Below are positions 33,800-45,070 of a stretch of 64,000 bases of DNA, one piece after another. Each line of letters starts with the position of its first letter. The first letter of the stretch is position 1. The position numbers were made by a program, and so were the translations under genes. The notes beneath the pieces were generated by a model that made no database searches, was not told the DNA's origin, and saw nothing but the letters and a program-made list of their open reading frames with translations. This stretch comes from Odontocerum albicorne (Eukaryota; Arthropoda; Insecta; Trichoptera; Odontoceridae). The DNA is taken from positions 16,387,220-16,451,219 of the forward strand of contig OX463859.1 of the NCBI GenBank assembly GCA_949825065.1, read 5' to 3'.

Positions 33800-34070
33800 C
33801 GTCCATCCTGTCATTTAGTTCATGACCGAGCATCGTGACTCCCATGATAGCCTTTTACGACTCCTCTCCATCTTTCTATGCGCCCCGCAATTTGAAGGAC
33901 AGTTGTTAAAAGTAATCCTGTTGCGTCTTTTACTTGGTCACTCTAACGCATTGGGATTATTTCTCTTGTGCGTTGTCTTTTCACGTTTTCAATAACCAAA
34001 AACTCTCTATAGTGTCCTTCCTTGGCCACGAGCAATGTGCCTCAAGATGACTTTTCGAAGACACATTAAC
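33800..34070 (-). mobile_element. LINE-C reverse-transcriptase C-terminal remnant
   Basis: The last minus-strand codons read QIAGRIERWRGVVKGYHGSH, then DARS and a stop at 33820. Further in, an arginine/serine-rich block and a decayed GNVEG-like stretch are seen in changing frames. This ending is common in arthropod non-LTR polymerases but differs from LINE-A, B and R here. Confidence 0.65.
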
Positions 34071-34984
34071 AATAAAACAATAGCATAATACTGTGATTTT
34101 TTTAAATAGGCTCTGAAATCACAAAGTCACTAACAAACATAACATTTTAGTACAAAATGTGCAAGAAAAGAACGCTTTATATGACATGTATAAGAAATCA
34201 ACCTCAGAAAATAAACGATACATAGTTATTATTGATTTCCGGTATTTTATATAACTGTAAAATGGCGGTTTTTCTGCTTTGTACAAAGCTATATAAATAA
34301 CCTTATTGTTTTCTAGCTGTCGTTTTAAACTAAACTTTTTATTTGTTAAACGATTGAAAGCATTCTTATATACCATACAAGTTACAATATAACCTAATAC
34401 CTTTATCTTTTATCCTAAAATTGTCAGTCAAATTACAAAGAAATTCGAATGTTATTCAAAATTATTTTTTAATTATATTTTTTGACAACCCTGATATTCC
34501 TATTGTTAAGGCATCTATTTTATCATGTGTATCATGCTGGTTTTGTTTTCTGGCTTTTTTAAAGGCACACAATAAAATATTTGTATAGAAACTTTTGATC
34601 AATCACAGAAAGCTTGTTTTTTATTCAACCTTTAAACAGAAGTATCTTTCAGTGAATATCAATTGTGTATTTTATGAAAGCTATTTATTTTCTGCGAATA
34701 AAAGGATCGATGTATTAGAAAGTCGTATATTATATTATATTTTGAGATATAATAAGTTTATTTTTTTAATAATATTTTTCAAGACAATATAGGTCAATTC
34801 AAGCATATGGTAGCAGCACTGAAATTTTTCTGAAATAAAAGCTTTTTGAAATAATGAAAAGGAAACTCTTCGCAAAGCGTTAAGTATTACGTCAAGAGAC
34901 AGATATCGTCTATACACATATATACACACCTAAACAGGTGTTAAACCATTTATTCAATGAGTTCAAAATACCCTAGTTGACTCC

Positions 34985-35060
34985 GGAATGGAGTTCTCAA
35001 GATGGCCTCCAAAGAGAGCCGTCCCATGGGAAAGACCAAGAAAGACGTGGAATTGACCAA
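34985..35060 (+). mobile_element. Short LINE polymerase tail fragment
   Basis: WPPKRAVPWERPRKTWN in one plus-strand frame resembles the GRPxxxW block at the end of several non-LTR polymerases. It lies directly before a SINE1 head. Too short for a family call. Confidence 0.35.
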
Positions 35061-35074
35061 TAAAAAGACGATCT

Positions 35075-35275
35075 TCATACTCTAGTTGATAAGACACCCA
35101 TTTATTTCACCCGGAAATTGCGGGCTTGATTTCTATAAAAGCTCAAATTCTGTTTAATCAAATCTGGTTTTCACATAAAGTTTCTTTAACATATTTCTTG
35201 TTAGTTAGAAGAGGTTACCATATAGTAATATTTCTAGATTGAACTGTAAAACTATTGTAAGTATATACAATACAG
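35075..35275 (+). mobile_element. SINE1 copy, full length
   Basis: Head ACTCTAGTTGATAAGACACC, B-box GCGGGCTTGATTTC, body AATCTGGTTTTCACATAAAG, TTCTTGTTAGTTAGAAGAGG, TTACCATATAGTAAT, and tail ATACAATAC. The middle of the tail is rearranged. Confidence 0.7.
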
Positions 35276-35611
35276 ATTTAAGCTGGACTGAAAAGGAGTC
35301 CTCTAGACAATTCAAAACTCAGTTGTCTGAAGCAGTAATGTGGCAGTGTTGCAGCCTTAAACTTTTAAAATGGAGGAAAATAAGTTAATTATGAAAAACA
35401 TTACAAGATCAAAGCGTTAAAGCTACCTTCGTTGACCATTAGGCTCCTGAATCCCCCCACACATCATGAGCTTCTATTTTCAGCGACCACCTTTCCACTT
35501 TTTACTCTCTTAGTTTCTGCACATCACTTTTAACGTCGGGGTCTCTTACCACTTATCTTCCACTTAAATGGAGCTAAATACTTTCCATATATTGTAACCT
35601 CCTCGACTAAG

Positions 35612-36330
35612 ATGAAAAAACACTTTATTCATTTATTTTCTTAATACATGCTTAACCCAATTTCATTGAAAAATACAAAAATTGTTGAAATATGTCAATA
35701 TCCAAAGCAATCCCGTTGAAAAAAGTTAAGGTCCTTTCAACACTCATAGCGACTAGAAAACCCGTTCTTGCGTATGTGATTGAGAACAGTTCTTGCCGAC
35801 GCAGTCAAGTGTAATTGTTAGGAACATTTAACGCTAATCTTTGTAGCTGGACAGCTCACAACTCGTCAAACGAGTCTGACAACATACACCAGAAGACGCA
35901 GATCTCTTCTTACGCTCAAAGAGTAATACTCGAATACTGCATGCCCAGCAGAAACTGAGTAAGATAAAACCATGGATAGACACCAAACTCACTCATATAG
36001 AGTTATCATATATATTTTTTGTACCTTCTTCAGCATGAGTGAGCTCTGCGCCCCCAGCGGGCTCCAAATGGAAGCATTGATCAATGGATTAAACAGCGTT
36101 TTGAGGAGTACCATTTGGTTTTCAAACGACTTAGAGATTCTCATTTCAAAGCCTAGAGTTTTATAAGCTGAATTGCACATAATTTCTATGTGAGGAACAA
36201 ATGCGAGATTGCTGTAGAACAAGACACCCAGATCTTTAATATTGTATGTGCGGGATATAGGTATATATTCTAGTGTGTGTCTATGAATGTTTAACACGTG
36301 TGAGCGATGATACTTATAACCCTCGCGGAA
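35612..36330 (-). mobile_element. LINE-J polymerase C-terminal part with 3' end
   Basis: The minus-strand frame 35989-36297 (102 codons) has the post-catalytic blocks of CR1/jockey-type polymerases: TYNIKDLGVLFYSNLAF, HIEIMCNSAYKTLGFEMRIS, and SIWSPLGAQSSLMLKKVQKI. After a frameshift YSLSVRRDLRLLVYVV continues the domain. The 3' end shows AAGAAAATAAATGAATAAAG on the minus strand, a repeat-rich LINE tail. About 700 bp of element remain. Confidence 0.85.
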
Positions 36331-36351
36331 TTTGATTTACGTTGAAACTCA

Positions 36352-36505
36352 GATATTTCAAAAAGATTTACTTAAAGTCAGTCTGTTTTTTGTCAATGCC
36401 TCTTTTACATATTTCTGGTTAGTTGAAAGAGATTGTCACATTAAAATAAGTCCGCCAGGTAGTACAGTATACAACGAAAGTGTCAAACAATACAAATACG
36501 AATGC
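36352..36505 (+). mobile_element. SINE1 body and tail
   Basis: AGTCAGTCTGTTTTTTGTCA, TTTCTGGTTAGTTGAAAGAG, CCGCCAGGTAGTACAGTATA, and tail CAACGAAAGTGTCAAACAAT. The head is lost. Confidence 0.7.
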
Positions 36506-36639
36506 AATTAATATTAATTTCATTCGCCGCTTAAATTATTTTGTAATCAACCGATAATTCTTTAACTCTGAAGAGATATAAGATTTGAAAATATAAATTA
36601 TATTGAATATATTCCATACAATCTATATTTATGATATGG

Positions 36640-36790
36640 TGACCCCTTTGGCCCAAATGGTAAAACATCTGCCTTCTAGTCCTGGGGTTGCAGGTTCTAT
36701 TCACAAAAATACAATTATTTTTTATAAATGGGGTTTTTATCAGAATTTTGTTTCAAGTTTCTTTAAAACCTTTAGTAATTGTTCTTTATA
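36640..36790 (+). mobile_element. SINE1 head and partial body
   Basis: TGACCCCTTTGGCCCAAATG, TAAAACATCTGCCTTCTAGT, B-box GCAGGTTCTATTC, then GGGGTTTTTATCAG and TTTCTTTAAAACCTTTAG. The 82-codon frame across it is a shadow. Confidence 0.6.
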
Positions 36791-37397
36791 TATTGATTAT
36801 TTTATGCGTCATGTGTTTTCTAAATTATGTTTATTTTTAGAATTTTTTTAAATTTTATCTTTTATTTAGAAAATGTTTCTTAAGTTTCTTAAATACACTA
36901 AAGTGTCGTTTATTTTTATAATAATAACGTTAGATGATAAATCCTATGGGACTGTTTGATAAAAACCTCAAGGATTTATTTTACAACCGCTGCCCAAACT
37001 GCTGAATAATTTCAATACCACCATAGTTATCTCCCTAAAGGTCGATTTTTCTTTATTTATGAAAAAAAGCCCCTTTCAATTTTATACTGAAAATTTATTT
37101 ATTTTAAACATTAGTTTTTTAGCATATTTGCTTCAACCTTTAATTTTTTATGAATATAGCGTATTTATTCAAATTGTGAAACCATTTCTAATAAATCAAA
37201 TAGGCTATAAAAACTCTTTTCAACCCTTCAACATTATGACAAAATAATAACAATACACAAAATTTGATGTCTTCTCTCTTCCATGCTTTTTTTCATAATT
37301 TTCTTGCTATAGAAAACCATTATTTTTATTGTTTTCAAACTTAAAATAAATGCCATTCGAATTTAAAGTTGTTTTATATATTTAACATATGTACACA

Positions 37398-37600
37398 CCT
37401 TTGCAGCCTAGTTGGCAAGACATCTGTCTTTCAAACTGGGGGTTCCCGTGTGTACTCAATTCTTTTGAAAAGGGTTTCAGGTTAGTTTTCGTTAAAGCCT
37501 CTTGAACAAATTCCTCGTTGGTTAGAAGAAACTGCACTCTGGTAAAATATCTGTAAATTGTATTTTAAACAATGAAAGTGTTATACAACACAACGTAGAA
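37398..37600 (+). mobile_element. SINE1 copy, full length
   Basis: Head TTGCAGCCTAGTTGGCAAGA and GGGGGTTCCCGTG, body AGGGTTTCAGGTTAGTTTTC, CTCGTTGGTTAGAAGAAACT, tail ACAATGAAAGTGTTATACAA. A good copy for the family consensus. Confidence 0.8.
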
Positions 37601-38084
37601 ATATAAAATTTGAAAACAAATAAAACCGAGTATTTAATAAATCCTTGGGCGTTTTTGGAACACGACGTCCCAATCAACCTATTTCATCACAAATATACTA
37701 CACTACACTTAACGCCGAATGTATTTCTATCACGTACATATATGAAGACCTACAAAAGTTTCTTTGTTGTTCGTCTTCCATTGATATGTTTTCTGTGGTT
37801 TTCTTACCTAATATTTTTTTCTAAAGATGCGATGAAGAACTTTACCTAAATGCCGCAGGCATCACCTTCCTATCCTTTCAGTAAATTTAAGGAAAGTCCT
37901 CTTTTAAATGGCGCTTTATAAATTGTCGTTTAAGAATTATTATTATCCTTAACTTTTTTCAAAATAATTTTGTCTTAGTCCAACTATACTTTTCTTGATT
38001 TTCCTCTACCACGACTTTCACACGAAATAAGATTTATTCATTCAAAACTTTTCTTTGTGCTCATTTTTATCAAAGTGAGCTTAA

Positions 38085-38200
38085 AAGTCTGGTTTTCACT
38101 TAGGGCTTATAAAACATATATCTGTTTGGTTAGAAGAGATTGAAACGTGGCGATAAACTCGCCAGGTTAAAAAAAAGTGAAAGTTTATGGTCAAATCTTG
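38085..38200 (+). mobile_element. SINE1 body and tail
   Basis: GTCTGGTTTTCACTTAGGGC, TATCTGTTTGGTTAGAAGAG, GTGGCGATAAACTCGCCAGG, then a decayed tail AAGTGAAAGTTTA. Confidence 0.7.
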
Positions 38201-38950
38201 TACACGTATATCTTCAGATTATTAACCAGTAAGATGTAAATGCTACGGAAGTACGATTTTAAATAGTCAATGTCGTTTTATATTTATATAGTAGATACCC
38301 AACAATAAGTACTAAACATAAAAATAAGTACTAAACACGTCTTGTATACTCATTTTGAGTAACATTAAGTTATATTATATTAAATAAACGATCATCATTT
38401 GACACATCAACGGGTAGGACAATTTCGAATTAATTGTTTTTGTATATTAAATGCATAGGTGAACCGAAAACAATGTGAATATTTTTTTAAATAAATTCCG
38501 TATACACATCCAAAAGGAATGCAAATTGAATTTTCCGATACATCGCACACAATGTCTTTCGTATCACCTTAAGGTCGCGTGTCAGTAGTTCACAACTTCT
38601 GGATAAGGGAATTTTACGCAAAGTAACAGGATCTCGAATAAGATCTGATAACTGAACAAGTGCTGATTTTTTTTCATATTCATTTCATATATGATTTCTA
38701 ATTTAACATAACAACTTTTACATGAAACATCTGACGATATTTTGAAGTTCAGTATTATGTAGGGTATTCCAAGAGCAATTTGAAAAGTAAATATGTTATT
38801 TAAATAAAAGGAGTTTTTTTTTATTTAATTTATGTTAAAGGATTTCATCATAAATTACACTTGGTGATTATTACATAAGTCGAATACAACAAGTGCTCTC
38901 CTCTTCTCCTCTGACAGACGCCGATTTTTAGCGAAATACTTTGATGACGT

Positions 38951-39368
38951 ATTCACTTTATTGTCGTTCAATTTCGAAATCCACATTTAATAGTTGCTTT
39001 ATTGTCGTTCAATTTCCAAATCCATATTAAATAGTTTCTTTATTGTCGTTCAATTTTCAAATCCACATTAAATAGTTACTTTATTGTCGTTCAATTTCCA
39101 AATCCGCATTAAATAGTTACTTTATTGTCGTTCAATTTCCAAATCCGCATTAAATAGTTACTTTATTATCGTTCAATTTCCAAATCCGCATTAAATAGTT
39201 ACTTTATTATCGTTCAATTTCCAAATCCACATTAAATAGTTACATTATTGTCGTTCAATTTCCAAATCCACATTAAATAGTTACATTATTGTCGTTCAAT
39301 TTCCAAATCCACATTACATAGTTACATTATTGTCGTTCAATTTCCAAATCCACATTAAATAGTTACTT
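38951..39368 (+). repeat. 41-bp tandem repeat, 10 units
   Basis: The unit is TTACTTTATTGTCGTTCAAT plus TTCCAAATCCACATTAAAT and AG. GTCGTTCAA recurs at exact 41-bp steps from 38963 to 39332 (ATCG in two units). Units differ by a few substitutions; neighbouring units share the same variants, so the array grew in steps. No coding frame survives. Confidence 0.95.
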
Positions 39369-39369
39369 T

Positions 39370-40200
39370 TGTGAATGTATTGGTAGTTGTATAATTGGTT
39401 TTTTTATGTCCATTTTCCCAAATGCAATGGTTTTGCTTATTACTATAATGTGTCCATTTAAAAGATAATTTACTTCATCGTTGAAGATGCTTTTGTTCAA
39501 TAAATCATCATCAGGTTGATTGTTTCCTAAACACCGGAAGACGAACGTTCAGCTTAAGTTGTTGAAAAAATTGAACCTAATAAGTAAATAAATGCAAATT
39601 TTTAGTTAAAGTTCGCTGCAATAAGTTCCTGGAAATGTCTGATTGCTGAAACCGACGGCAAATTGATGTTGGTGGTTGTTTTTTGACACATTTTATCACT
39701 GCAGCGGGATTTTAAATTGAACGAGCAGAATGCTGAAGTGTTATTGGTGCTTGTTTATTCGCAATCAAACCTGTTTTTTAATGTTTTTCATGAATTTGTT
39801 CACTATATCGAATTTTAACACTTCATCGTGAGGAAAAACAGTACAAATTTTCCTATGCGCATTTGTAATATTGTGGTTATTTTCATAAATAAATTGTACG
39901 ATTTGTACGTGTTCTGCAATTATGTAGCGTTCGTTGCAGTTGTTTTCTAATATATCTAGATAATACTTGTAAAATATGGCTGATATAGGTTGGACAGTTT
40001 CGAAATGGCGCGCAATTTAAAACTCTTATTGTTATTGTGACATCCGTTATATGCAGCGACGTATCCAAATGTTATTTATTTAAACGGTCAAATGACCTTT
40101 TTTGATAAAAAATAAAACAAAATAAATTTAAAAATGTACATTGAAATGTAAGAAGTAATACATAATTCAAAAGAAAAAATGTAAATTTAGCCTAATATTA
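39370..40200. other. Non-repetitive A+T-rich sequence beside the 41-bp array
   Basis: Includes TTCAATAAATCATCATCAGG and a slightly richer part at 39600-39760. No repeat copy elsewhere in the window was seen, and the 61-codon minus frame (39883-40068) shows no family resemblance. Confidence 0.25.
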
Positions 40201-40204
40201 AGTT

Positions 40205-40368
40205 TCCCGCTTATTTTTCAACCTTGGTACCCAGATTTTTTAAACAGGGCTCAAGTGTTGTTTTCACTGGATGCTTGTTTAACACCTTTCTGGTTTGTTG
40301 TAAGAGATTGCCACCTGGCAGTATCTTTCCAGGCTAAACTTATTACAACGAAAGTGTTACATAAAAAA
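40205..40368 (+). mobile_element. SINE1 body and tail
   Basis: CCTTGGTACCCAGATTTTTT, TTTAACACCTTTCTGGTTTG, AAGAGATTGCCACCTGGCAG, and tail TTACAACGAAAGTGTTACAT. Only the linker end of the head remains. Confidence 0.75.
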
Positions 40369-40559
40369 AAGATTTGTTTCAGTGACAGTTAAAAGGAATA
40401 TAGGAATTTAAAAATATACTCGTATATGGAACACTTCTTTTATACTAAATATTTGAAGAATTTCGAACAATTAATGCACGCATGGGTCTAGAAATTTATA
40501 GAAAATTTGATTGTTTAAACAGATGGAAAATTAGTTTTACTGTTTTTCAACAGCATGGC

Positions 40560-40815
40560 TGGGGTACAATATTGTCTTCAGGTCCAGTAATTGAACCATC
40601 GGATTTAGAACTACTGGAAAAGATACGGTACTCGCGGTATGTCATTGCACATGTTGGAAACACTACCGCATGTGAAGAGATAACGGCACTCTGACATGTA
40701 CTCGGTGCGTGTTGAATATTATTACTAGACGAACCTTTTAACCAAACTGGGAGGCTTTTATTTTTTTGGATATCATCGGGGATCAAATCCGAAATCTCAA
40801 ACTGAAAGTCAAGTA
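40560..40815 (-). mobile_element. SINE2 copy, full length
   Basis: Plus-strand order from the 3' side: GGGGTACAATATTGTCTTCA, ATGTTGGAAACACTACCGCA, TGTGAAGAGATAACGGC, then the head complement GGGGATCAAATCCGAAATCT and AAAGTCAAGTATT. Overlapping frames on both strands are shadows. Confidence 0.75.
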
Positions 40816-40919
40816 TTAACTGTTGATTTTATTTACTGAAATCTATATTCTAATCTTTCATAAATTTTTGTGCTTGACATAAATTTTTTTTTTCTTTTTT
40901 TCTCTTTAATTTATATGTC

Positions 40920-41130
40920 ACACGCAAATGATTGAGAGCATCTGAGCTAAGCGTTGATTAAATAAGCGCACGTGGTAAAACGTCACGTCGCCGTCGGGCC
41001 TAATAACCAACGATGTATAGAAAATTCAAAGGCTTCGAGGGGAACCCCCGCTTCGTGTGCATCCCCTTGCTGATCGATACGAGGGGCGGTGTGTTTCATC
41101 ATCGTATCTGCTTGTCTTGTGTCTATGTCA
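40920..41130. promoter_or_regulatory. Complex G+C-richer segment, possibly regulatory
   Basis: AGCGCACGTGGTAAAACGTC (CACGTG E-box) and ACGTCACGTCGCCGTCGGG stand out from the A+T-rich surroundings, and no second copy exists in the window. It could be a conserved non-coding element or the edge of an unrecognised repeat. Confidence 0.2.
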
Positions 41131-41448
41131 CTTGTTTCCACTCACTATTGACATAATTCAATGTATACAGTTGATTCTATTTAATCGTACCCTTTGGAAC
41201 CAAACCGTTTTTTTCCAAAAAATCGGCTATTTCAGTAATGCGAAATCTTATGCAAACAGATAAAACTCGACTTAGTTTAAAAAAATATTAAAAAGAGACT
41301 AACAATAATTTTTCTTAAATACAAAAATGTCTCTTAAAATAAATTTACAAATGCAATTTACAAATACAATAAATATACTCGTACATTATTTATCGAAAAT
41401 TTCGACTGATACTTTGTGTAACTCAATATTAGATTTTTAAGTTATAAC

Positions 41449-41621
41449 TTACTGTATTATTTCACTTATTATATTCATACTCACTACACATGTTTCTACC
41501 TCCTATCTCAAAATTCTATTTAGGCGGAATGAGTCTAGAGATGCCACCTGTAAAGTGTCTCGAGATAGGAATTAGAAATACCTGTCGCGGGGATTCATAT
41601 ATTTAGTGGAATAACAAAGTA
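41449..41621. mobile_element. M1 palindromic element, 173-bp copy
   Basis: Left arm ATTATTTCACTTATTATATT, CACTACACATGTTTCTACCT; right arm (plus strand) GAGATAGGAATTAGAAATAC and TTTAGTGGAATAACAAAGT, its imperfect complement. The centre (GGCGGAATGAGTCTAGAGAT) differs from the 49763 copy. Confidence 0.7.
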
Positions 41622-41805
41622 ATTCATTATTAAATAACCTTGACATCTTTAATTGAATTGCGCGCACGTATATACTACGTGTATAGGTGTCTTAATATCA
41701 AATAACCAAGTTTACTCGAATAATTAATGTTCTTGAAGAAATGTTTTGATTTTACTCTGATACGTTACGTTTATTCTCTGGAAGTGACCGAAATGATCGT
41801 ATATG

Positions 41806-41829
41806 ATATATCTACATATGTAGATATAT
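41806..41829. repeat. 24-bp perfect palindrome
   Basis: ATATATCTACAT followed by its exact reverse complement. No repeat of it was seen elsewhere in the window. Confidence 0.8.
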
Positions 41830-42844
41830 GGCTGCCTTTATTACTATCTTGCTCAACACTTGCCTTACTGTGTTAAAAAAATCCGCCAACCAGGGTGCTG
41901 GACGCTATGCGTCCAGTAAAAAATGTATATTTTAAATTAAAATTATGCAAAATCTGCTAGGTTAATTTTTGTAATTAGCTATAAAAATCCTTTTATTATT
42001 AATTAAAACGTCGAATAATCAAATAAAATATAAGTCCTGGTCACTCGCAATCCATCACAGGGAAGCAAGTGTTAAAGTATCTTCGTAATCATCTGTCTAC
42101 AATCAATATTTCGATAAAACGGCGGTATATTTTAAATGAGCGAAACAAATTCATTTACACTGTCGATATGTTTTTGTTCTTCAATATTCATTCCAAATAA
42201 ACGGCTCTCCGAGATAACCGATGTTCCAATAAACTGGATTCTACTGTACATGCGAAAAGAACTATATCTAAACCATATTTGGAGAAATGTTATTACATAA
42301 AACAACAAAACAATTCATTGACTGATGAAGAACTAGAGAATACTTCATACCTTAAACATTCAACTTATCAATAATTTCGAATTGATGCTATAAAATTTTA
42401 TATTATCTGAATATATAAATTTAATATTTATATGATTCAAACGACCGTTTAAATTTAAATCACAATTTCACTGTTTTTTGTACTGCTTTGAGACGTCTCC
42501 GTGTATTTTAACCCAGCAACAAAATCACGCACACATCTTGTTTCTATCTTCTTAAAATAAAAGAGATGGTGCGAAAATGAAATAAAGCCATGTACATACC
42601 GTATTAATTATTTGATTCCCAAAGGAATGTGAAAGGCGTGGTTCGAGCTTGCGTGCGATAGTTAATTTAATCTTAGATGAAAATATCTTGAGAAATAATT
42701 ATTGATCGATCTTTTTATTAAAAACCTTTATTTTTAAAACAATACCTTAAGTATTATAAAATATTTATGATTTACTAGAAAACCATTATTCTATTAAGTA
42801 TATTAAACAGATCATACGTAACTTATACATTGAAAATACTCGTA

Positions 42845-43035
42845 CATAAGACGACATCCGTCGCAAAAGTCTTCCAGTCCCATATTACGAGTTCAATTGG
42901 TATTAGAACTCGATTTATTTTGAAAAGAGTTCCAGCCTGATTTTTACATAGAGACTCTTTATTATCTTTCTCGTTGGTTGGAAGAGATTGCGCTAGATTG
43001 TCCTTTCTAGAACAAAAGTGTATTAAAATACAATA
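42845..43035 (+). mobile_element. SINE1 copy, full length
   Basis: Head AAGACGACATCCGTCGCAAA, body AGAGTTCCAGCCTGATTTTT, TCTCGTTGGTTGGAAGAGAT, tail AAAAGTGTATTAAAATACAA. The B-box is decayed (GAGTTCAATTGG). Confidence 0.7.
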
Positions 43036-43150
43036 AAATAGGAAAATTTACTAACGAAAAATATGATAAAATTAAACATTTATTTAATATTAAAATTGTC
43101 TCATTTTATATGTTAAATAAGTCTTTAATCTGAATTTGTGTTTTTCTATA

Positions 43151-43262
43151 GTTTTGTCGATCTTCCTGGAGGTTTAATCACCTTACCGTTGAAGCACTGA
43201 GTTTCATCAGTCAAAAATGTGTGCTTGCTGAAGTCCAACAGCTTACACACAGTAAACCAACA
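43151..43262. repeat. rep-E copy
   Basis: GGTTTAATCACCTTACCGTT, GTGTGCTTGCTGAAGTCCAA and AAACCAACACAG align with 46757-46868. There the block follows a SINE3, so rep-E may be the SINE3 3' part. Confidence 0.5.
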
Positions 43263-43304
43263 CAGTAACAGTCGTTTTATATAGGTTACGTGGTGGATAA
43301 TCAA

Positions 43305-43450
43305 ACCAAATAAACTGTAGAAGTTGTATACGAAGGTGTATGTATGTAAAAGATGCGAATGATGTATGTCGAAATAGGAAAGTTCGACGCTCTGTCCTCT
43401 CAGCCAGACCCATTAGGAAGATAGCGTGATGGTATGTACGATATATCATA
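43305..43450 (+). mobile_element. LINE-A 3' end fragment
   Basis: AGAAGTTGTATACGAAGGTG, ATGTATGTCGAAATAGGAAA, TCGACGCTCTGTCCTCTCAG, AGCGTGATGGTATGTACG. Only the last 40 or so codons and the 3' end are left. It follows rep-E directly. Confidence 0.75.
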
Positions 43451-43978
43451 TTATAAAAAGGTGGTTTGTTTTTAAAACTTATATTTCATATGAACCAATT
43501 TTGCCCTATTTAAATTTAATTGAAATCAATCTTTTATCTCAATGAAATCAAATTTATGGCGATTATCATCAACGATTCCACAAAGTAAGTACGAAATAGA
43601 AAAAAGAAAAATTACATTTTTTTCAGTTTTCCCCTTTAACCCATGTCAAGCGCCACCCCGTCCTTGCGATCACGAATATAAGTCACGCAATTTTAAGGTT
43701 GATGTATTGTTTCGCAATTACCTTCCTTACCACTGAACTACCCTTTTTTATTATCACAAATTAATGATTTGAACTGATAAATTTCGTACCCTTTAATTAT
43801 TATCTCTATTGATGTTAAATTTCAATAAAATGTTTTATAAAATCGATAATTTAGTCATAGCAAATTTCACTAATTTTTAAAAGGAAATGAAAAATATTTT
43901 TCATGAGTGTTTTCGGGAATTGGCTGGAGTTTTACTAAACAAATCTGCTTAGTGATCTAGTTTTTTTTAATGAACGGC

Positions 43979-44252
43979 ACTACGTCCCTCCTTATCCGTG
44001 GTTTCGCTTTCCGCGGTCTCGGTTAGCTGCGGTCAACCGCAGATTGAAAATATTTTTATTTAACGCTACATCACAATACGTACGTCATTTATCTCAGTTC
44101 TTCACTATTATCACCAGAAGAAAAGAAGAGAGTCCAGTACAATAAGATGTGTTGAGAGAGATATCACATTCATGAAACTTTAATTACAGTGTATTGTTAT
44201 CATTATTCTAATTTGTTATTGTTCATTGTTGTTTTTCTCTTGCTGTACTTTT
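43979..44252 (+). mobile_element. Tigger/pogo-like element, internally deleted
   Basis: The start (CCTCCTTATCCGTGGTTTCG, CTTTCCGCGGTCTCGGTTAG, CTGCGGTCAACCGCAG) matches from memory the ends of Tigger-type (pogo branch of Tc1/mariner) elements known best from mammalian genomes. The following part (CAGTACAATAAGATGTGTTG, AGAGAGATATCACATTCATG, TTTAATTACAGTGTATTGTT) matches the inner flank of short Tigger-derived non-autonomous repeats. The opposite end is not seen and there is no transposase frame. The resemblance in non-coding sequence is unexpectedly close for an arthropod. Confidence 0.6.
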
Positions 44253-44379
44253 ACTATTGCACCGTCAAGTACATAAGCTTTGTAAAATGCTTTTGTTGAA
44301 TGTGATTTGAAGTACACGTGAGATTGGCTATTTTCTGTATATTTTATTAAACACTTGATTGTAAAATGTAAATATGGTT

Positions 44380-44432
44380 ATTTTTTTGCCAAACGGCAAT
44401 CTCTTCCAGCCAACCAGATAAGAGTTATACAT
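44380..44432 (-). mobile_element. SINE1 body fragment
   Basis: GCCAAACGGCAATCTCTTCC followed by AGCCAACCAGATAAGAGTTA, the minus-strand SINE1 core only. Confidence 0.55.
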
Positions 44433-44489
44433 GTTAGTGCCAGTTGCTGGGTGAAAATTCACAATGCTATTTTGAAAATTTAAAAAAAA

Positions 44490-44770
44490 TACTTAAACAT
44501 ACCCAAAGCATCTTAACGTACTCTTCTGTGTCTTACTTAGCATATCAGCCTTAAGTTCACATTCATCCCTTATCACTTGATTCTGTATTCTGTCATACAT
44601 TGTCGTTCCATGTATTCTTGGATCAATTCACGCATTTCTACGGCATTTATTCGACTCTTTTGTCTTTTTCACGTTCACGTTTCCCTCCCATACATCAAAG
44701 TTGGCACCAAAATACTATTATGGACTATCATCATCTTAGCAGATTTTAATACTGTGCGGTTCACGTTTAA
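44490..44770 (-). mobile_element. LINE-A fragment reaching further 5'
   Basis: The minus strand reads SILVPTLMYGRETRT, then QKSRINAVEMREL, then a broken IHGTTMYDRIQNQVIRDECE and LKADMLSKTQKS. It extends upstream of most copies into the MYGxETW block that follows the polymerase domain. The 3' part is missing. The 65-codon plus frame is a shadow. Confidence 0.75.
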
Positions 44771-45070
44771 ATAAATAAATATAGGTTTATTGATAGCAAC
44801 ACAGTTTGTACATTTAAACATATATCCTGAAATTACACTTCAAGATAACGTCGAAGAAAATACATTTATGAGAAAAGCTATCAAAAGGTCTAGGCTCATC
44901 TCATAACATCCCCCAGTCGAGATACACCCCCACCAATTGAGGACAACCCCAGCCGCTAGGGCATCAGGTGTTTTTCAGCGCATCTTAAAATATTTTAGTG
45001 CCCCATTGACTTTGTTTCATATCGCAACAGACGGTTCGATATCCCTCTTAACTCTTCTATCATCTATAAA
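44771..45070 (-). other. Possible LINE 3' region with TTTA-type tail
   Basis: On the minus strand a G+C-richer block (GGGGTTGTCCTCAATTGGTG, GTGGGGGTGT) leads to CAATAAACCTATATTTATTT and ATTTA repeats, an arrangement like LINE 3' ends. It abuts the LINE-A fragment. No coding motif. Confidence 0.35.

Noticed and set aside
32400..36330. One LINE-J element interrupted by a 3-kb insertion
   Set aside because: On the minus strand the C-terminal part (35989-36297) lies upstream of the catalytic part (32600-32790), the wrong order for a single element; they are separate copies.
38951..39368. CRISPR array
   Set aside because: The 41-bp units are contiguous with no spacers, in eukaryotic DNA; an ordinary tandem repeat.
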